Below are positions 11,350-23,080 of a stretch of 64,000 nt of DNA, piece by piece. The notes beneath the pieces are model-generated. The model saw only the letters and a program-made list of their open reading frames with translations. It ran no database searches and had not been told where the DNA came from. A program made the translations under genes and the position numbers. Every line of letters starts with the position of its first letter. The stretch's first letter is position 1. This DNA is from Misgurnus anguillicaudatus (Eukaryota; Chordata; Actinopteri; Cypriniformes; Cobitidae), in NCBI RefSeq assembly GCF_027580225.2, contig NC_073346.2, positions 9,512,001-9,576,000 on the forward strand, written 5' to 3'.

Positions 11350-11745
11350 AATTTACATTATTGTTGCTCCCCTCTGCCCTGCCTTTCTGAAACACATCAA
11401 TTTTGTACAAAGCTCAACGTTCTGAAAGGCACGGTGTGCTCCGATTGGCCAGCTATCCAGTGCGTTATGATTGGCCAAGTACCTCCAGCATCTGGTGGAA
11501 ATGTGATGCTCATTACCATATTTGGAAGATCAGCTCCCAATGCAATACTGAATATGAAAACTGACATGTTTTTATGGTCTTGGTCTTGACTCCAAAAGGA
11601 CTCAGTCTAGACTCAGACTTGCTTCCTCAAAGACTCGGTCTTGACTCGGACTCGACTGTATTTAAAAACCAATGGACTCTGTCTCGACCCTTCAAAGACT
11701 CCGTTTTTACTCGGACTTGGCATAGGCGGTCTCGTCCCCATCACT
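11350..11745. repeat. Dispersed-repeat remnants, including a GTCTTGACTC-rich end
   Basis: 11350-11545 contains 'attggccagctatccagtg' and similar words I recall as part of a repetitive cyprinid element. 11575-11745 is built of GACTCGGTCTTGACTCGG-like words resembling the sub-terminal parts of the hAT element at 19732-20987. It ends in 'gtcccc' 'atcact', but no matching left terminus is visible. Confidence 0.5.
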
Positions 11746-13260
11746 AAAGAACACTAAAACATAAGACCATGTCTGCATTTGTGATCATAGAATTCAATTC
11801 ATTGTAGTCCAAGAAAAGAGATTTCAGTTTTCGCGTCATCGTTTTTTTTGTGATTTGTAACTTTGCATATCGTTAACATGTAACACACACTTACACACCG
11901 AAGGAAATGTAAAATCATGAATCAGAGAATAGGTGCTGTTTAAGCACAACTAAAATGATTATTATTAGAGAAATCTGTTTTTCTTTCCCTCAGTATGGTG
12001 GAGTTACAGTATCTACCAGAAGGGGCTTACTGAGCAAAACATTGACTGTGATTTACACTGACAAACAACAGAAATACACTGATCCTAGTTCAGCATCCGA
12101 GCAGGATATGCTGAGAAAGGTTCCCACACCCCTGCATCTTTTTCTCTTTGGGATCCGGGGATCAACGGCCTCCGTGAACTCCCACAGTACAGGGCCACAG
12201 CAGTCGTCGGCCCCCGGGCTTTCATGTACAGAGCAGGAAGCAGTCGGTGAGAATTAGGCCCTGGCTTCTGCTGCTTCCAGCTGATGATATATTCCTTTTA
12301 TCCACCACCCTAGCGCTGGACGCTGCATCATGCTGCGAAATTTCACAGTATGACATCCACTCGCTCTCCCCTCACCGAGGCCTTAAAATAGAGCTTGTCT
12401 GCATTAAATCTCTTTAAAAATAATTATATGCTGATCACTTTTATGTTATTCGTATACAAGTCATTACGGATCCCATTCAGTTGCTTGAGACATTGAGACT
12501 TTTAGTGACTTATCGAAAAGATTTATTTCGTTAGCAGCACAGTGGTTACATCTGAGATGCATGAACTTGGCTTTGGCCCCACATGTGATCAGAATTGACC
12601 TTTTTATGACTGAATTGCTGTATATTTGTTTCAGATGTGTACGCTGATGCAGATTTCTGCCAGGTCCTGCAGAGCTCAAGAGGGGGTTTCTGTTGTGATA
12701 TGATGGTAATTTTATAAGAAAGCCAGTAAAACTGATTTAGGTGGGTGGTCTTTTGCCTTGGGATTTGCGTAGCTGTAATATTCCCAAAGCATTACCTAAA
12801 CCCGGAGATTTTCCGATGCTGTTAGTGTTACACGCCAACATCAGAACAAGCCAAACGAGGAAGATTATTGCATTCTGGATACGTTAAAGTGAATTCACCG
12901 TAGAGACGAATTCCAGGTGGTTTTGTAAAGTTTGTATTGCTTTAACAGGTGGGCCCGCTCTTGGATTCATGCATTTTAAGGCTTCCTGCCAAATTCTCTG
13001 ACAGCCCTGTAGAGAAGAGCTGTCCATCAAAAGAAGGTAAATGAGTCAATTTACGTCCGATTGGGTTGCCGAGTTTTAAAAATACTCCACCTGGGAAAAC
13101 AAACAGAGCGAAGAGGCAACGCCTGATTGGTCAAACACGTTTAACCATTTCCATCAAAATAAAGAATTTTACAACAGGCCTCACATAAGAGTTGAAAAAA
13201 CAGGAAATGCTGTTGATTTAGTCATTTTAGATTGCAATATGCTTAAAGGAGCCATGAATA
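11746..13260. other. Apparently single-copy noncoding DNA
   Basis: No coding exon, RNA gene or transposon end is recognised. The frame at 11955-12257 has no known domain. CCAAT-like and homeobox-like words occur but no more than expected by chance. Confidence 0.4.
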
Positions 13261-13273
13261 TAACATATGTCAA

Positions 13274-14078
13274 TAGACCCCTTAATCACCCACGTCACTG
13301 TGACGTCACCGCTCTAGCTGGAGGGAAAAAATAAGTAGCAACTCATAGCCGGCACGCTAAAAGTTTGAGTTTTTGACTTTAAAATGTCATCTTGTTGTGT
13401 TTTCGGCACTTTTGGTTCAAAAATAAAGTTTTACCGGATCCCGGCAGACATTTCTTCACAGAAATCAAGAAGGCAATTGTGGTTGAATGCAATACGGCAT
13501 ACAGACTAGACGGAGACGATCATAAATAATGCTCGTGTTTGCAGTGCACACTTCATATCAGGTAAAATAATCTATGCATATGTACTGGTGTGTTGGTTTT
13601 ATCTAGTACAAATCAGCAAGTTTCTGTTTTATAGGTGAAAAGTCACCAACCGCGCTATTGTTTAGCTTAAAAGTTAAACAAACATACAGCGATAGATGTG
13701 TGTGCAATTGTTTGAATGGTCTCTTAAAATAATCCACATTGCTAATCATAGTAAGCCCAGCGATAGGTTACATAAGACAGTAAGACTAGACAAATTACCC
13801 AAACCACCTGTAAGTAATTCATATGTTGTCTAGGAAATATCTAAAACCTGGTTAAATCGCAAGAGTTAATTTACAAAAATAGCTGTCATGGTCCCGCTGA
13901 ATCAGTGACTGTACATATTCGGACACGTCCAAAACTGCTTCTGCATCCATGTTTAATAAATCCCTCCTAAATCGTGCTATCTTAAGCTTGTCAACATTGC
14001 CTCTGCGGCTCTTTTTCCTCCAGCTAAGCCCCGCCCACACAAATACGTCACAATGTTTACCAACTGTAAAAGGGTCTA
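13274..14078 (+). mobile_element. DNA transposon remnant carrying a THAP exon
   Basis: The ends are imperfectly inverted. The left begins 'tagacccctt' and the right, complemented, begins 'tagacccttt'; both sides then share a 'tgtgacgt' word and 'tagctggagg'. It encodes a THAP-domain start (13384-13561), typical of P-element and Kolobok transposases. The TTAA at 13281-13284 is internal, and no TSD could be fixed. The right half holds a minus-strand open frame (13852-14094) with no recognised domain. Confidence 0.65.
13384..13561 (+). pseudogene. THAP-domain exon of a transposase, broken
   Basis: THAP domains are ~80-90 residue C2CH zinc-finger DNA-binding modules at the N terminus of P-element/THAP9 and Kolobok transposases. 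From the ATG the frame reads MSSCCVFG, then an 'IKFYRIP' motif, a tryptophan in 'RRQLWL', and ends 'RVCSAHFISG', matching the C..C / C-x2-H layout and the exon-1 part of the domain. Two defects are visible: a TAG stop at codon 42 (13507-13509), and Thr at residue 9 where the second zinc cysteine is expected. A splice-donor-like 'g/gtaaaa' follows at 13561/13562. It is a fossil; host co-option is unlikely given the stop. Confidence 0.8.
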
Positions 14079-14529
14079 TAGGGTTTAATAGCAACTTTGT
14101 ATTTTAATCGAAATGCTTTCCTCTTGACATTACTTACATTTAGTAAGCTCAGATGTAAAAGCCACTAAACAGATAAATAAGATAATGAAAATAACCCAAC
14201 GCTCTCGGCAACTCTACGTTCTTCAAATACTTTGCTTCAAATCCGTTTAGTCCCGGCCTCAGGTCACTTAGAAATACCGGTTTGTTGGCAGATTCCATTA
14301 AGAGTCAGACGCACTTAAGAGATTTTTGCATCTGAGCTATTCAATTATTAATTACCAGTTTGTCATTGCTTAAAACATTTAATTTAATGTGTCCGGGATT
14401 TGTCCATGGATCATTTGATTTCGGTTTATTTACACTGCCAAAGGTTTTTCGGGAATGTATATGCATTCAAACACAACCCGTAAAAATCCTGCAAAGATTC
14501 TGTGGGGTGACCCGTATTGTTATTTGTAA

Positions 14530-14875
14530 TCAGGGCCGCCACTAGCAATTAAGGGCCCTATGAAAGAATATGAGGTTGGGCCATCTACCACACCCATGTT
14601 ACTAGTAAAAAAACTGATCTTTGGGGGCCACAATAGTCCATTGGCCCTTAGAATTGTCCTACCTTTCTCCCCCTTATGGTGCTTTTCCATTGCATAGTAC
14701 TTAAGTTTGCTTATTGTCCGCAATTTCTCTTTCCAAGAAACCATGCGCATAACCTGCTGTTCTATAATGCTGGCGAATGGTTTCAGTTTACAGCTTTTTT
14801 CACACAACACACGTCCCGTAAATGTCACAGCTATTTTACTAGCTCCCCTTTATGGGAGCGATCTCAGAATCATAT
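14530..14875. repeat. Left-end fragment of the 'ggcgcttttccattgc' family
   Basis: The sequence 'ttttccattgcatagtact' near 14684 repeats the terminus of the element beginning at 14876, preceded by a similar 'tat'. About 190 bases follow before the full copy starts, and no paired right end is present. A 'cagggccgccactagc' word at 14531 looks like the end of another hAT family. Confidence 0.5.
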
Positions 14876-15989
14876 GGCGCTTTTCCATTGCATAGTACCC
14901 CACGGTTTGGTCTGGGTCAGGTCGGGTCAGCTCACCTACCTTTGGTTAGATTTCCATCGAGTTCAGTGACGGTGCATTCACACGGGGCGAAAGCGTTAAC
15001 GCGTAACAGAAGGCTTGTGTGAAGCGTGGCCAACAGCCAATCACAGTGGCTGCAATACATGCTCCGGTCTTCGATAAACGTAATTGGCTGGCTAAGTCTA
15101 GGTTATTGCATAAGGCGATCTGACGCACGTGTTGCCACTTGAAAAGTTGAGAAATGTTCAACTTCTGCCGCGAGCAACAGCACTGGCGCGGCGCAAACGG
15201 ATCCACAATTCAGTTTGACCACGCATGATGTCTCCTATTAAAAGTGAATGGGAAGCGTTAACGCTTACGCCCCCGTGTGAATGGGCCGTAACACTTCAAA
15301 GTGGGAGGGATTATAGGCGTTTCGTTATATTTGTGCTGCCTACTGCTGTGACATCATACAAGTGAGAGCGTTGATGGAATACATCCCCATACATTCATTT
15401 AACATTATTTCTTAGTCTGCAACAAAATTTAAATTGGCCACCACTAAGAGATATTTACACATCGCGTTATCACTACCTCTGTCTCACATGACAGTTTCTG
15501 TACAAACACAAGTGGTGTCTTTCGGCATGCTCCGCTAAACTTCATTTAAGTTGCATTTAAGTTGCATTTAAGCATATATGCAGACGTGCACGTCGCGAAT
15601 GTGCTGCCACAAACTGGAAGTCTGGAAAATAAATTTTATGCTGTACCTGATTCTCAACCTGTGGATGTTTTTCATCACTAAAAGAGAGTTTGGGAACTTA
15701 TAGCAGATCATAGATGACAACAGGTTTACTCGAGACAGTGCAAGCTAGCATGAAGGTAAAGCTAATCTTTTACATTATAGCAATGACGCTGGTAGTGACG
15801 ATTCTCTCAGACCAACTACAGTGTTTTCGCGTCAAGTTTTGGTATCAGCTTGGGTCGTTTGGAACCACAACCGAGGTGGTACTAAAAAAAGAATTGGATA
15901 CTACTTACTGAACCCAGTGGAATGGCCCCCAAAAGTAAACTGACCCGACCCAAACCAAACTGTGGGGTACTATGCAATGGAAAAGCGCC
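14876..15989. mobile_element. TIR element 'ggcgcttttccattgcatag', host of an insert
   Basis: The left terminus begins 'ggcgcttttccattgcatag' and continues with homology for ~55 bases. The right terminus is its near-perfect complement. A 3-bp direct repeat TAT flanks it (14873-14875, 15990-15992), suggesting a Harbinger-like mechanism although TAT is not the canonical TWA. No transposase frame is recognised in the 1.1 kb interior, so it is nonautonomous. Confidence 0.8.
14969..15289. mobile_element. MITE nested inside 14876-15989
   Basis: Inverted ends 'acggtgcattcacacgggg' and 'cccccgtgtgaatgggccgt' are followed inward by 'gcgttaacgc' on both sides. It lies wholly inside the larger element, so it is younger. 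No target duplication could be assigned. Confidence 0.75.
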
Positions 15990-15992
15990 TAT

Positions 15993-17460
15993 AGTGTTTG
16001 CATTCAGACAGAGAGCACACGGGCAATTTTATGGGATGGGATCAGCGTGCTGTGTGAATGGGGTGTACAATTGAAAGCTAATTTGGCAAATCATGAGCAA
16101 CATTTACTAAAAGGTCATTCTTTTCCATAAACATTACTGAAGAGTAACAATAATGCCCAAGAAACCACTGGGAATAAATTATTTTAAATAATTAAAAATC
16201 CAGAACTGGATTTTAATTATTACTGATAGTCGCCACATGAATCCTGAGTCACTGACTTACATGTCTGATCTCATAACTTGGTCCACTAAGCAAGTTTGGT
16301 GGATGCACTTGCATGCATTTTAGCACTGTCTAATGACGACGTTAAACCAGTTCTGAAAAAAAATCATTAAAGGGAAATTGATATTGAAAGGTGACAGCAA
16401 AAATAGTTTAAACTTATAGTATTTCAGTTATTCAATACTTGAAATATTCGCTAAATCAATAAAGTAAACACAATTTTCGATTTAGATCTTTTGGTCAAGG
16501 AAATACTAGATTATAAAAAGTGTGTGAAAGATTAATGGTGGATTCCATGTATCCGTGTGATCTCTTCCTGTGCTCTCCTACACACAGGAAAACAATTCTG
16601 CTCTAAAATACTTGATCCGTTAAAGTTAACCAAACCAGCTGTGTTGAGGGAGGCATCGCATGGGAAAGCAAAGCGAGAGAGAGAGGGGGAAACAGGGTGT
16701 GTATGCTGTGGGTTTCAGGAAACTGGAAATTAAAAGGTCTGTGGGGAATCAATAAATAAAACTAAATGTGCAACTGAATAAAGATGTTGAAAATGCACGA
16801 TTTTTACATGATGTGATGTGAGTCGACGCCAGATGGATGCCACGGCCAATAGGAGCTAGTTAGCTGAATGAGACGAGACGTGGCAAAAAAATACAGAGTC
16901 TGAATCTCCTCTACTGTATCTGCTGCAACTGTGCGAGCGATGTCCTGCCTGCTTGTATTTACCCACAAATCATAATAATGATTGTCTGACTGTCTGCTTG
17001 TTTGTTTGCCAGGAGCACAGAAGCACCTGGATTTCTCCTCCCTGAGAAGGCAAGTACGAGCTATTAAGCGATCAGGATTTTTTGCTTTCTTCCAAATGGG
17101 AAAGGCGTGTTGATTTCGGAGCGTCACGTGACAGAACAAGAGCCAATGATGTGATGGGAATTCAGGTTCACTACAAAGTTTAGTAGGTCAAGCGCAGCTG
17201 TGGATCGAGGCAGCCAATGAGACCGAGCTCAGCGCTGCCAAAAAATGCGATCGGTAACTCCAGACAGTTGCTGTGTGATAGTCTTGTATGAAACAAGCCA
17301 CACACTGAAAAGAGATATGAAACAGTAGTGATAGGGGTATGAATAGGTAAGTGATACAGACATACAGATAGAGATATGAGATGGCAGGGCAGGAAATACA
17401 TAAAAAGCACAAAATGACAAAAACGGCACCTAAAATACCTTAAGTTGTTTTAAAATCTGA
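15993..17460. other. Apparently single-copy noncoding DNA
   Basis: No coding exon recognised. A short GA-rich tract is at about 16673-16690. The minus-strand frames at 16804-17429 overlap in three phases and have no known domain. Confidence 0.4.
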
Positions 17461-17463
17461 ATA

Positions 17464-18300
17464 AGGGGAGAGCGGGGGACAAACTAATGCTTTTTGGCTT
17501 TGGCTCTATCATTCAAAAAAGTTAGATTAATATTTTTTTACACAATCAACACAACACAAACACATCTCTGCTACAAATGAACACTTAAAGTTTGTTTGTG
17601 GGACCTACCGTTATCGTACAATTATGCCGGGCCCGAAAGTGACAGGAGTGCAACCTTTACAACTTACCCCATTGTAACAAACAGAGGGTTTGTTGTAACA
17701 CCTGCTAGAAAATGTTGTCTAAACACAAATAATTCAATAAAATTTTGTCTATATACTAAAGGTGGATATTGTTCATATATCTGCCTATAATATATAGATA
17801 TCCACACATTTATCTATCCATGATCCTTCATCTAACCATCATTGTATTATGCATCAATGCATATAAACAGATTTTTAAGACAAATAATCATAAGTGAGTT
17901 ATTTCCCCTGATGTTGTAACAGTTATCATTTGAATAGTGATGAATAGTATTTACACTGTTTCCATTTCATTTTCATTTTATACCTGAGGCTTAGTTGTAA
18001 CACTGTGTGACAACTAAACCCCACTGTGTAAAAATGTTTTCAATCCCAGCTATCAGTTACTAGGAGTTGCTGACATGTTTCAAAATGATGTGACGGTGAT
18101 TAAAATAATATAACGTTGGATTTGGTGACTTACACACCCAACTTAGAAATAAAAAAAACTTGAAGAAATTTACTTCCATGCCTCCAAAACACTCTTTGTT
18201 CAATATCTTAACCAAAACACATCAAAACTTTTCACAAACACAGGAGATAATCTTCTGACAGTAAGATAAAGGCCCTATATAAATATGTAAAGTAGCTGTG
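17464..18300. repeat. Probable 'ggggagagcggggg' dispersed element
   Basis: The start 'aaggggagagcgggggacaa' and recurring 'gttgtaacac' words match a dispersed cyprinid repeat I recall whose interior repeats 'gttgtaaca'. The right limit is unclear and merges with the hairpin at 18305-18530, which may be its end or a separate insertion. Confidence 0.45.
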
Positions 18301-18304
18301 TTAC

Positions 18305-18530
18305 AATAGGCTTTATGCCCAGCTGCACTACTTGCTGAACGTCAGCCAGCTCCTTGTTTCCTGTCTGCCATTATTGGACAAACTGATTAATCCAAGTGTG
18401 CCTGACCTCAGTAGTTACAACAACAATAATGAGACACACCTGGATTAATCAGTTTGTCCAATAATGGCAGACAGGAAACAATGAGCTGGCTAAAGTTCAG
18501 GAAGTAGTGCAGCTTGGCATAAAGCCTATT
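18305..18530. repeat. Long hairpin, two ~100-bp arms, 26-bp loop
   Basis: Left arm 18305-18404 and right arm 18431-18530 are nearly perfect complements: 'aataggctttatgcc' pairs with 'ggcataaagcctatt' at the base, and 'ccattattggacaaactg' with its complement near the loop. About ten mismatches are visible over 100 bases. This is a fold-back MITE or recent inverted duplication. If transcribed it would form a long dsRNA or pre-miRNA-like stem. Confidence 0.9.
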
Positions 18531-18651
18531 AACCCCATGGTAGTTTGTGCCCTGCTCACCTCTATTAGCTAATTCAGCATACACAGTAAAAAAATGCCGC
18601 ATTTTTGTCAAATCAACATATATTTTTAAGTTACTTTAACTTAACAAATAA

Positions 18652-19202
18652 CCATACTTTCTGGACTATAAGCCGCACCCGGGTATAAGCTGCATCATTA
18701 AAAAATGCGTCATTAAGACGAAATAACATATATAAGTCACAGTGGACTATACGTCGCGTTTATTTAGAAAATTATTTCACAAAATCCAAGCCGAAGAACA
18801 GACATTTAATCTGGAAAGGCAAGTTATTCAACTAAACAATAGCAGACAGAAGAGCAGGCTGAATAGATGTCTGTACGTTAAAAGTAATATTATCAGTTAT
18901 TTAAATGATAAACCATAGCATACAGAACTTACCCGGAACGTTGAATAGGCTAAATTAACCAAACAAGCCAACTAGCGTGAATTTCGCATACTCGTCATTC
19001 CACATTACAGAATCCATTGAATTACATAAATACAGAAGCAGCATATAGCGGACTCTCACGGCTGTAGATGGTAATGTTGTCTCTTGCCTCATAAATGTCA
19101 AAATTAATTCATACTGACTTACAAGGCGCACCTCACTATAAGATGCAGCACTATGCAGCCAAGTTATGAAAAAAACCACGGCTTATAGACCGGAAAATGC
19201 GG
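18652..19202 (+). mobile_element. MITE, 'ccatactttctggactata' family, copy 2
   Basis: TIRs 'ccatactttctggactataa' and the complement of 'tatagaccggaaaatgcgg' are flanked by TAA at 18649-18651 and 19203-19205. The interior is related to 3124-3634 in opposite orientation. The TAA duplication favours PIF/Harbinger. The next MITE starts two bases beyond the right duplication. Confidence 0.85.
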
Positions 19203-19206
19203 TAAG

Positions 19207-19700
19207 TTAACTCTTTCCCCGCCATTGACGAGATATCTCGTCAATCAAGAGAAAACGCTTCCCCGCCAATGACGAGTATTTCCGTCTTTCGGCAATACCG
19301 CTATTATCCACTATGCGCCCTTCCGCAACTTTTTAAAACCGGAAGCATTGCCCTATGGCAAGCGGCTGCATGTCCGTGTCTGTTTTAAAGATCGCTCTGA
19401 ATGGGATCTCTATGAAGTCCGTCACAAAAATGGAATTATCTCTGCTTTTTGCTCAAAATGTGGTGTTTTTGCAGAAACCTACCCATATTCAAAAGCTGAT
19501 TACAAAAGAACTACTCAAGGTAGGATGAAACGTTTTTTTTGTTTGAAAGCAGAGGGTCTGTTCTTTCATTTGGTATATTGTATGTTTATATATTTGAAGA
19601 AGAAAATTGTCTGGAAGGCATTAAACTTTTGTGAAAATCATGAAAAACGCTGGCGCTGGCTGGCAACTTTTTTTAAAAACGCTGGCGGTGAAAGAGTTAA
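19207..19700 (+). mobile_element. TTAA-flanked MITE family I, copy C (best preserved)
   Basis: TTAA at both ends (19207-19210, 19697-19700). The left end has 'ttaactctttccccgcc' followed by the palindrome 'attgacgagatatctcgtca'. The right end is 'ggcggtgaaagagttaa'. This copy has an open plus-strand frame (19348-19722, ATG to stop) across most of its length, with no domain I can name. A CxxC pair occurs in 'FCSKCG'. Whether that frame is a relic of an autonomous parent is unknown. Confidence 0.9.
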
Positions 19701-19887
19701 ACAATTCAACTTGTTTTTATAAGCTATGTCATAGTGTTGTAGTTCTTGTAGTCTAAAGACCGGTCTCAAGACCACTTTTTAAAGGTCTTTTCTCGTCTTG
19801 GAAGCGACCGCATTTTAACTCAGTCTCGTCTCGGTCTCAGGACTCTGAATTTTATTTCAAGACCGGTCAAGACCACAACTGATGGCA

Positions 19888-20363
19888 CACTGCAAAAAAA
19901 TAACTTTCAAGAAAAAAATTCCAAGTATTTTTGTCTTGTTTTCAGTAAAAATATCCAAAAATTCCCAAATTAAGATGCCTCTTCTTGATGAACAAAACGA
20001 CCCAAGAAAACAAGTCTAGTTTCCAGAAAAAAACATCAAATTTAAGTGATTTTGTGCATATAACAAGCAAAAAAAAAAAACTGCCAATGGGGTAAGCAAA
20101 TTTTTCTTGAATTTAGTGTTTAAGAAAAAGGTTCAAGATTTTTTTGCTTACCCCATTGGCAGATTTTTTTTAGCTTGTTTAATTCACAAAATCACTTAAT
20201 TTTGATATTTTTGGTCTAAAAACTAGACTTATTTTCTTGGGTAGTTTTGCTCATCAAGAAAAAGTATCTTTATTTAAGAATTTTAGATATTTTTACACAT
20301 TTATTTTTGAAAACAAGACAAAAATACTAAGAAAATTTTTCTTGAAAATCATTTTTTGCAGTG
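19888..20363. mobile_element. Palindromic MITE 'cactgcaaaaaa' nested in hAT
   Basis: The 476-bp element is an almost complete inverted repeat. The ends are 'cactgcaaaaaa' and 'ttttttgcagtg'. 'gtatttttgtcttgttttc' on the left pairs with 'gaaaacaagacaaaaatac' on the right. The centre is bounded by 'ctgccaatggggtaagcaaa' (20081-20100) and its complement (20143-20162). It could form a stem of >200 bp. Confidence 0.9.
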
Positions 20364-20658
20364 CACATCACAAATGTATTTTTTATCATTAATTTTATGC
20401 AGTTTATTCAGGTTTGGCATATAATGTTGACATTGTTTAAGCATTGTTTAAGTTTCTCCCAATGACAATTTTTCTAATTTTATTACTAAAAACACCTGCA
20501 TTGTGTTAAGTGGATGGCCACGGAAAGACAGTTCAGAATAAATGATTAAGTTGTTCTCAGCTCTTTAGTGTTTGTTTACTTTTATTTGCTTATAGACAAA
20601 GATAAATTCCCACATATCTGCAATGCCTTTGATTATTTTATCAACTTCTCTGATGGCA

Positions 20659-20775
<117 letters not shown>

Positions 20776-21348
20776 AATAAGTGCCTAATCATAAGCATAT
20801 TCCACATTTTATCATAAGTGTTTTAATGCAGTGACTTGCACTGGTCTTGGTCTTGACTTGGTCTCGGCCTGTCTTGGTCTTTGTCTTGACTCGGTCTCGA
20901 CCCCTTTAAAGTCTTGGTCTTGTCTCGGTCTCGGCCTGTCTTGGTCATGACTTGGTCTCGGTTTAGGTGGTCTTGACTACAACACTACTATGTCAACTTA
21001 TCACAAGTCAAAACTAAACAGTTAACACAACGATTGACATTCAAATTTAGCTGCTCTTATTTTATTCGTATGAATTTGGATTTGATGCTTTTATTCAGTG
21101 TAAAGTGCATTTAACATTACATTTCATATTTCTTAGTGCAACCTAAATTTAAACCAATGTTGTCATGAAATTGAACCATTCATGTAATAAAACATCTAGG
21201 ATTCAGACCTGATGTAAAAAACATTGACTGCCTTTATTTGATTTTCAGAAATGAATGCAAATACAACATTTTTGTAACAACAGCAGTGGAATATAAGAGC
21301 AGTACAGCAGGTGTCAGAGTTCCCCTACTGATCTTCAGTCGTGAGACA

Positions 21349-21368
21349 AACACACACACACACACACA

Positions 21369-21420
<52 letters not shown>
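21349..21420. repeat. (CA)n microsatellite with TACA interruption
   Basis: About 33 CA units interrupted by one TACA near 21373. It lies outside the hAT element. Confidence 0.95.
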
Positions 21421-21421
<1 letters not shown>

Positions 21422-22800
21422 AGCGAAACTACAGTGAAACTGCACTGTTATCATGCATGCTATAAATTCGAGAGCACTTTCAGTGATTTAGAGACAAAAA
21501 TAAGTTAAAATTCATCTAATTAGATTTAATTATTCTAATAAAATGACTATACATTAGAGAGAGAATAGATACAGTTATATTAAGTAAACTACAACACTAT
21601 CATGTGCTTTGAAGTGTAACTTTAGACAAAAAACACTTTCAGTTAAAACATTTTTTGCTTTGGTATAAATAGGTCCAATCCAAATTGTTTCTATTGAAAA
21701 TCATGTTTACTCTAAATGATTTTGCTTGGTGTGAATAGGCCTATGTGATATATTCTGCATGCATATGCACTTGATACTTTTGTACAGTTATTTATGTAGT
21801 GGTTAAAGTAATAAAAAAATCTTAACTAATGCATGACCCCCCTACATTCCTCTTAAAATCAGCCCACACAGATACATATAAACTCCCTCAGGCCTTAGAA
21901 ATGTCCGACAGCATAAATTTTTAAAATGCATCTCTTTTAAAACAGCAATGATCTCTTGAGATTTTTATGAGGACGGACATGTTTGGTACTTCTGTCCGCA
22001 TGAGCTTACGGTTCAGAGGAAAACAGCAGCAGGGGCTTTGCAGAGAGACACACAGGAACAAAACTTACCAGCCTTCAAATGTCAAAGTGGCTTCCTGCTG
22101 AGTGGCCAATCAATGATGACCTGTGACCCTGCCACCATGCGGCAGCATTTATGTTCAGATGTTCAGAGGTCAGACGGCACAAAATTAGCAAGAGGATGAG
22201 AGGCACAGAAGGAGCGGGAGGGAGAGTCTGAGGAACAGGAAAAACTGAGTAAGATGCTATTTATAGACGGTGTAAAAACAGATATTTTAAAATGAGGGAA
22301 AATAGGGATTTCAGAAGATGCTTCAATCCCTGAATGACTGCGGGTTTTGTTGTAACGCTGTAAATTTAAATGTAACTCAAATAAGGTTGAGCATTAAGTA
22401 TATGTCAGTGCTGTATGGTTAATGCTAGTGGCCTAGTACAAAAATTATGAATTCCCAGCAAAACTTTTACATCTACGTATTTTGCAAATACTAAAAAAAT
22501 GAATAAAAAACAAACAAAAAGGAGTCCACAATATAACAGATCTGCTTCAATCCTGGATTTTAATAATAAGCAGAAGTAAAAAAAAATGCAGAACAGAAAA
22601 AGAGACAAACCTCTGACCAAGCTTATTTACAAAGGTAGACAGGTGTTTAACCTGGCAAAAACACTTTTAAAAATAAATGCCTAGCAGGCTGGTTTTAACT
22701 AGTTTATATCATTTCAAATGATGCTCCAAATCGTACTTAACTAGCAAAATAGATCAATCTAACCCAGATGGCCAGCCTGGGAACCAGATAACCACCTTCC
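21421..22800. other. Apparently single-copy noncoding DNA
   Basis: No coding exon or RNA gene recognised. The 22081-22260 part is less AT-rich than its surroundings. The last ~100 bases before 22801 contain CCAGC words that may be a degenerate extension of the following element. Confidence 0.4.
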
Positions 22801-23080
22801 CTGCTGAAAAAAACAGCATACCAGCAAGACCAGCATATGTTGTGTTTTGGTGCTGGTTTACTAGTGAACACCAGCTAAACCAGCAACAGCATTAGCACCA
22901 GCTAAATAGGGTGGCCATTCGTGCCAGTTCCGCCGGACACGTCCCGAACATGTTTTTGGGTTCGTTCTTCGGAAGTCGCGTTGGTCGACCGCATACGTCA
23001 TCAAGGTTTATATTTCGGGTTTAATTTTAGAAAAGCAACCGTTACATTTCAAGGTAAGAATGAAACTACAAAGACTGTAT

